The position numbers were made by a program, and so were the translations under genes. This document shows, piece after piece, positions 34,952 to 35,109 of a stretch of 35,109 nucleotides of DNA (the stretch's first letter is position 1; every line of letters starts with the position of its first letter). The DNA comes from Parafrankia soli (GTDB lineage: Bacteria; Actinomycetota; Actinomycetes; Frankiales; Frankiaceae), in assembly GCF_001854695.1 (NCBI RefSeq), contig NZ_MAXA01000223.1, positions 30,833 to 65,941 on the forward strand, given 5' to 3'. Below the pieces are notes generated by a model that saw only the letters and a list, made by a program, of their open reading frames with translations, had not been told where the DNA came from and did no database searches.

Positions 34952-35109
34952 CGCGCCGAATTACACCGGAGGAAGTAACAGACGCCGCACCGAGCCGTGG
35001 CGGCCCCGGTTCAGGACTTCGGTCCCTACGGTGACAGGCCAGAGACCCCTTGTGGCATGCGACGCTTACGTCACCGCGGAGCAATAAAATCACTCTGAGC
35101 AACCATTCG
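34952..35109. other. Non-coding right end of the window
   Basis: No gene is recognised here. CGGTGAC near 35029 and GTCACCG near 35069 form a distant 7-bp inverted pair. The last 30 bases are relatively AT-rich and may belong to the promoter of a gene outside the window. Confidence 0.4.

Overview
The window is very GC-rich, densely packed bacterial DNA whose gene content and order are those of an actinobacterial core chromosome. Gene blocks match the order known in Mycobacterium and Streptomyces (pyrR-pyrB-pyrC-membrane protein-carA-carB-pyrF-mihF-gmk-rpoZ-coaBC-metK-priA, and alaS-ruvX-mltG-aroE-prepilin peptidase-aroC-aroK-aroB-efp-nusB). The actinobacterial integration host factor, BldD and a DUF948/DUF6167-type pair confirm the phylum. 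Proline/arginine/glycine-rich extensions and the very high GC suggest a Frankia-like (Frankiales) organism, but the genus is an inference.

Layout, left to right; everything is on the minus strand except bldD. 1-1410: fmt (cut by the window edge), a possible tiny glycine-zipper membrane peptide, and def, which together formylate initiator tRNA and deformylate new proteins. 1531-4121: priA, ending in a perfect hairpin. 4247-8762: metK with a classic intrinsic terminator, coaBC, rpoZ, gmk and mihF (transcribed mihF to metK), with a 470-base gap between gmk and mihF that holds a perfect DosR/DevR-box core. 9009-19305: the pyrimidine operon pyrR-pyrB-pyrC-(PH-like membrane protein)-carA-carB-pyrF, nearly all stop/start-overlapped, headed by a leader that looks like a PyrR RNA-binding hairpin sequestering the pyrR ribosome binding site. 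19306-19767: a divergent control region containing a BldD-like half-site pair. 19768-20265: bldD, the c-di-GMP-responsive developmental regulator. 20266-20497: a convergent region with two perfect palindromic hairpins.

20498-24597: nusB, efp, aroB, aroK, aroC. 24656-30940: prepilin peptidase, aroE, mltG, ruvX, alaS. 31034-31878: two small membrane-anchored proteins. 32226-33653: rarA, with an in-frame 15-bp minisatellite. 33727-34872: a seven-helix MHYT sensor protein, preceded by a 9-bp inverted repeat that may be an operator.

Four of the seven shikimate-pathway genes and all de novo pyrimidine genes except pyrD and pyrE are present. No tRNA, rRNA, CRISPR array, insertion sequence or prophage was seen. 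The less ordinary material is regulatory (PyrR leader, DosR-like box, BldD-like site, orphan palindromes) and repetitive: short tandem repeats of 15, 16 or 18 bp occur in several coding and leader regions, the largest encoding a 46-unit Tyr/His-Gly pentapeptide tail in the pyr-operon membrane protein.
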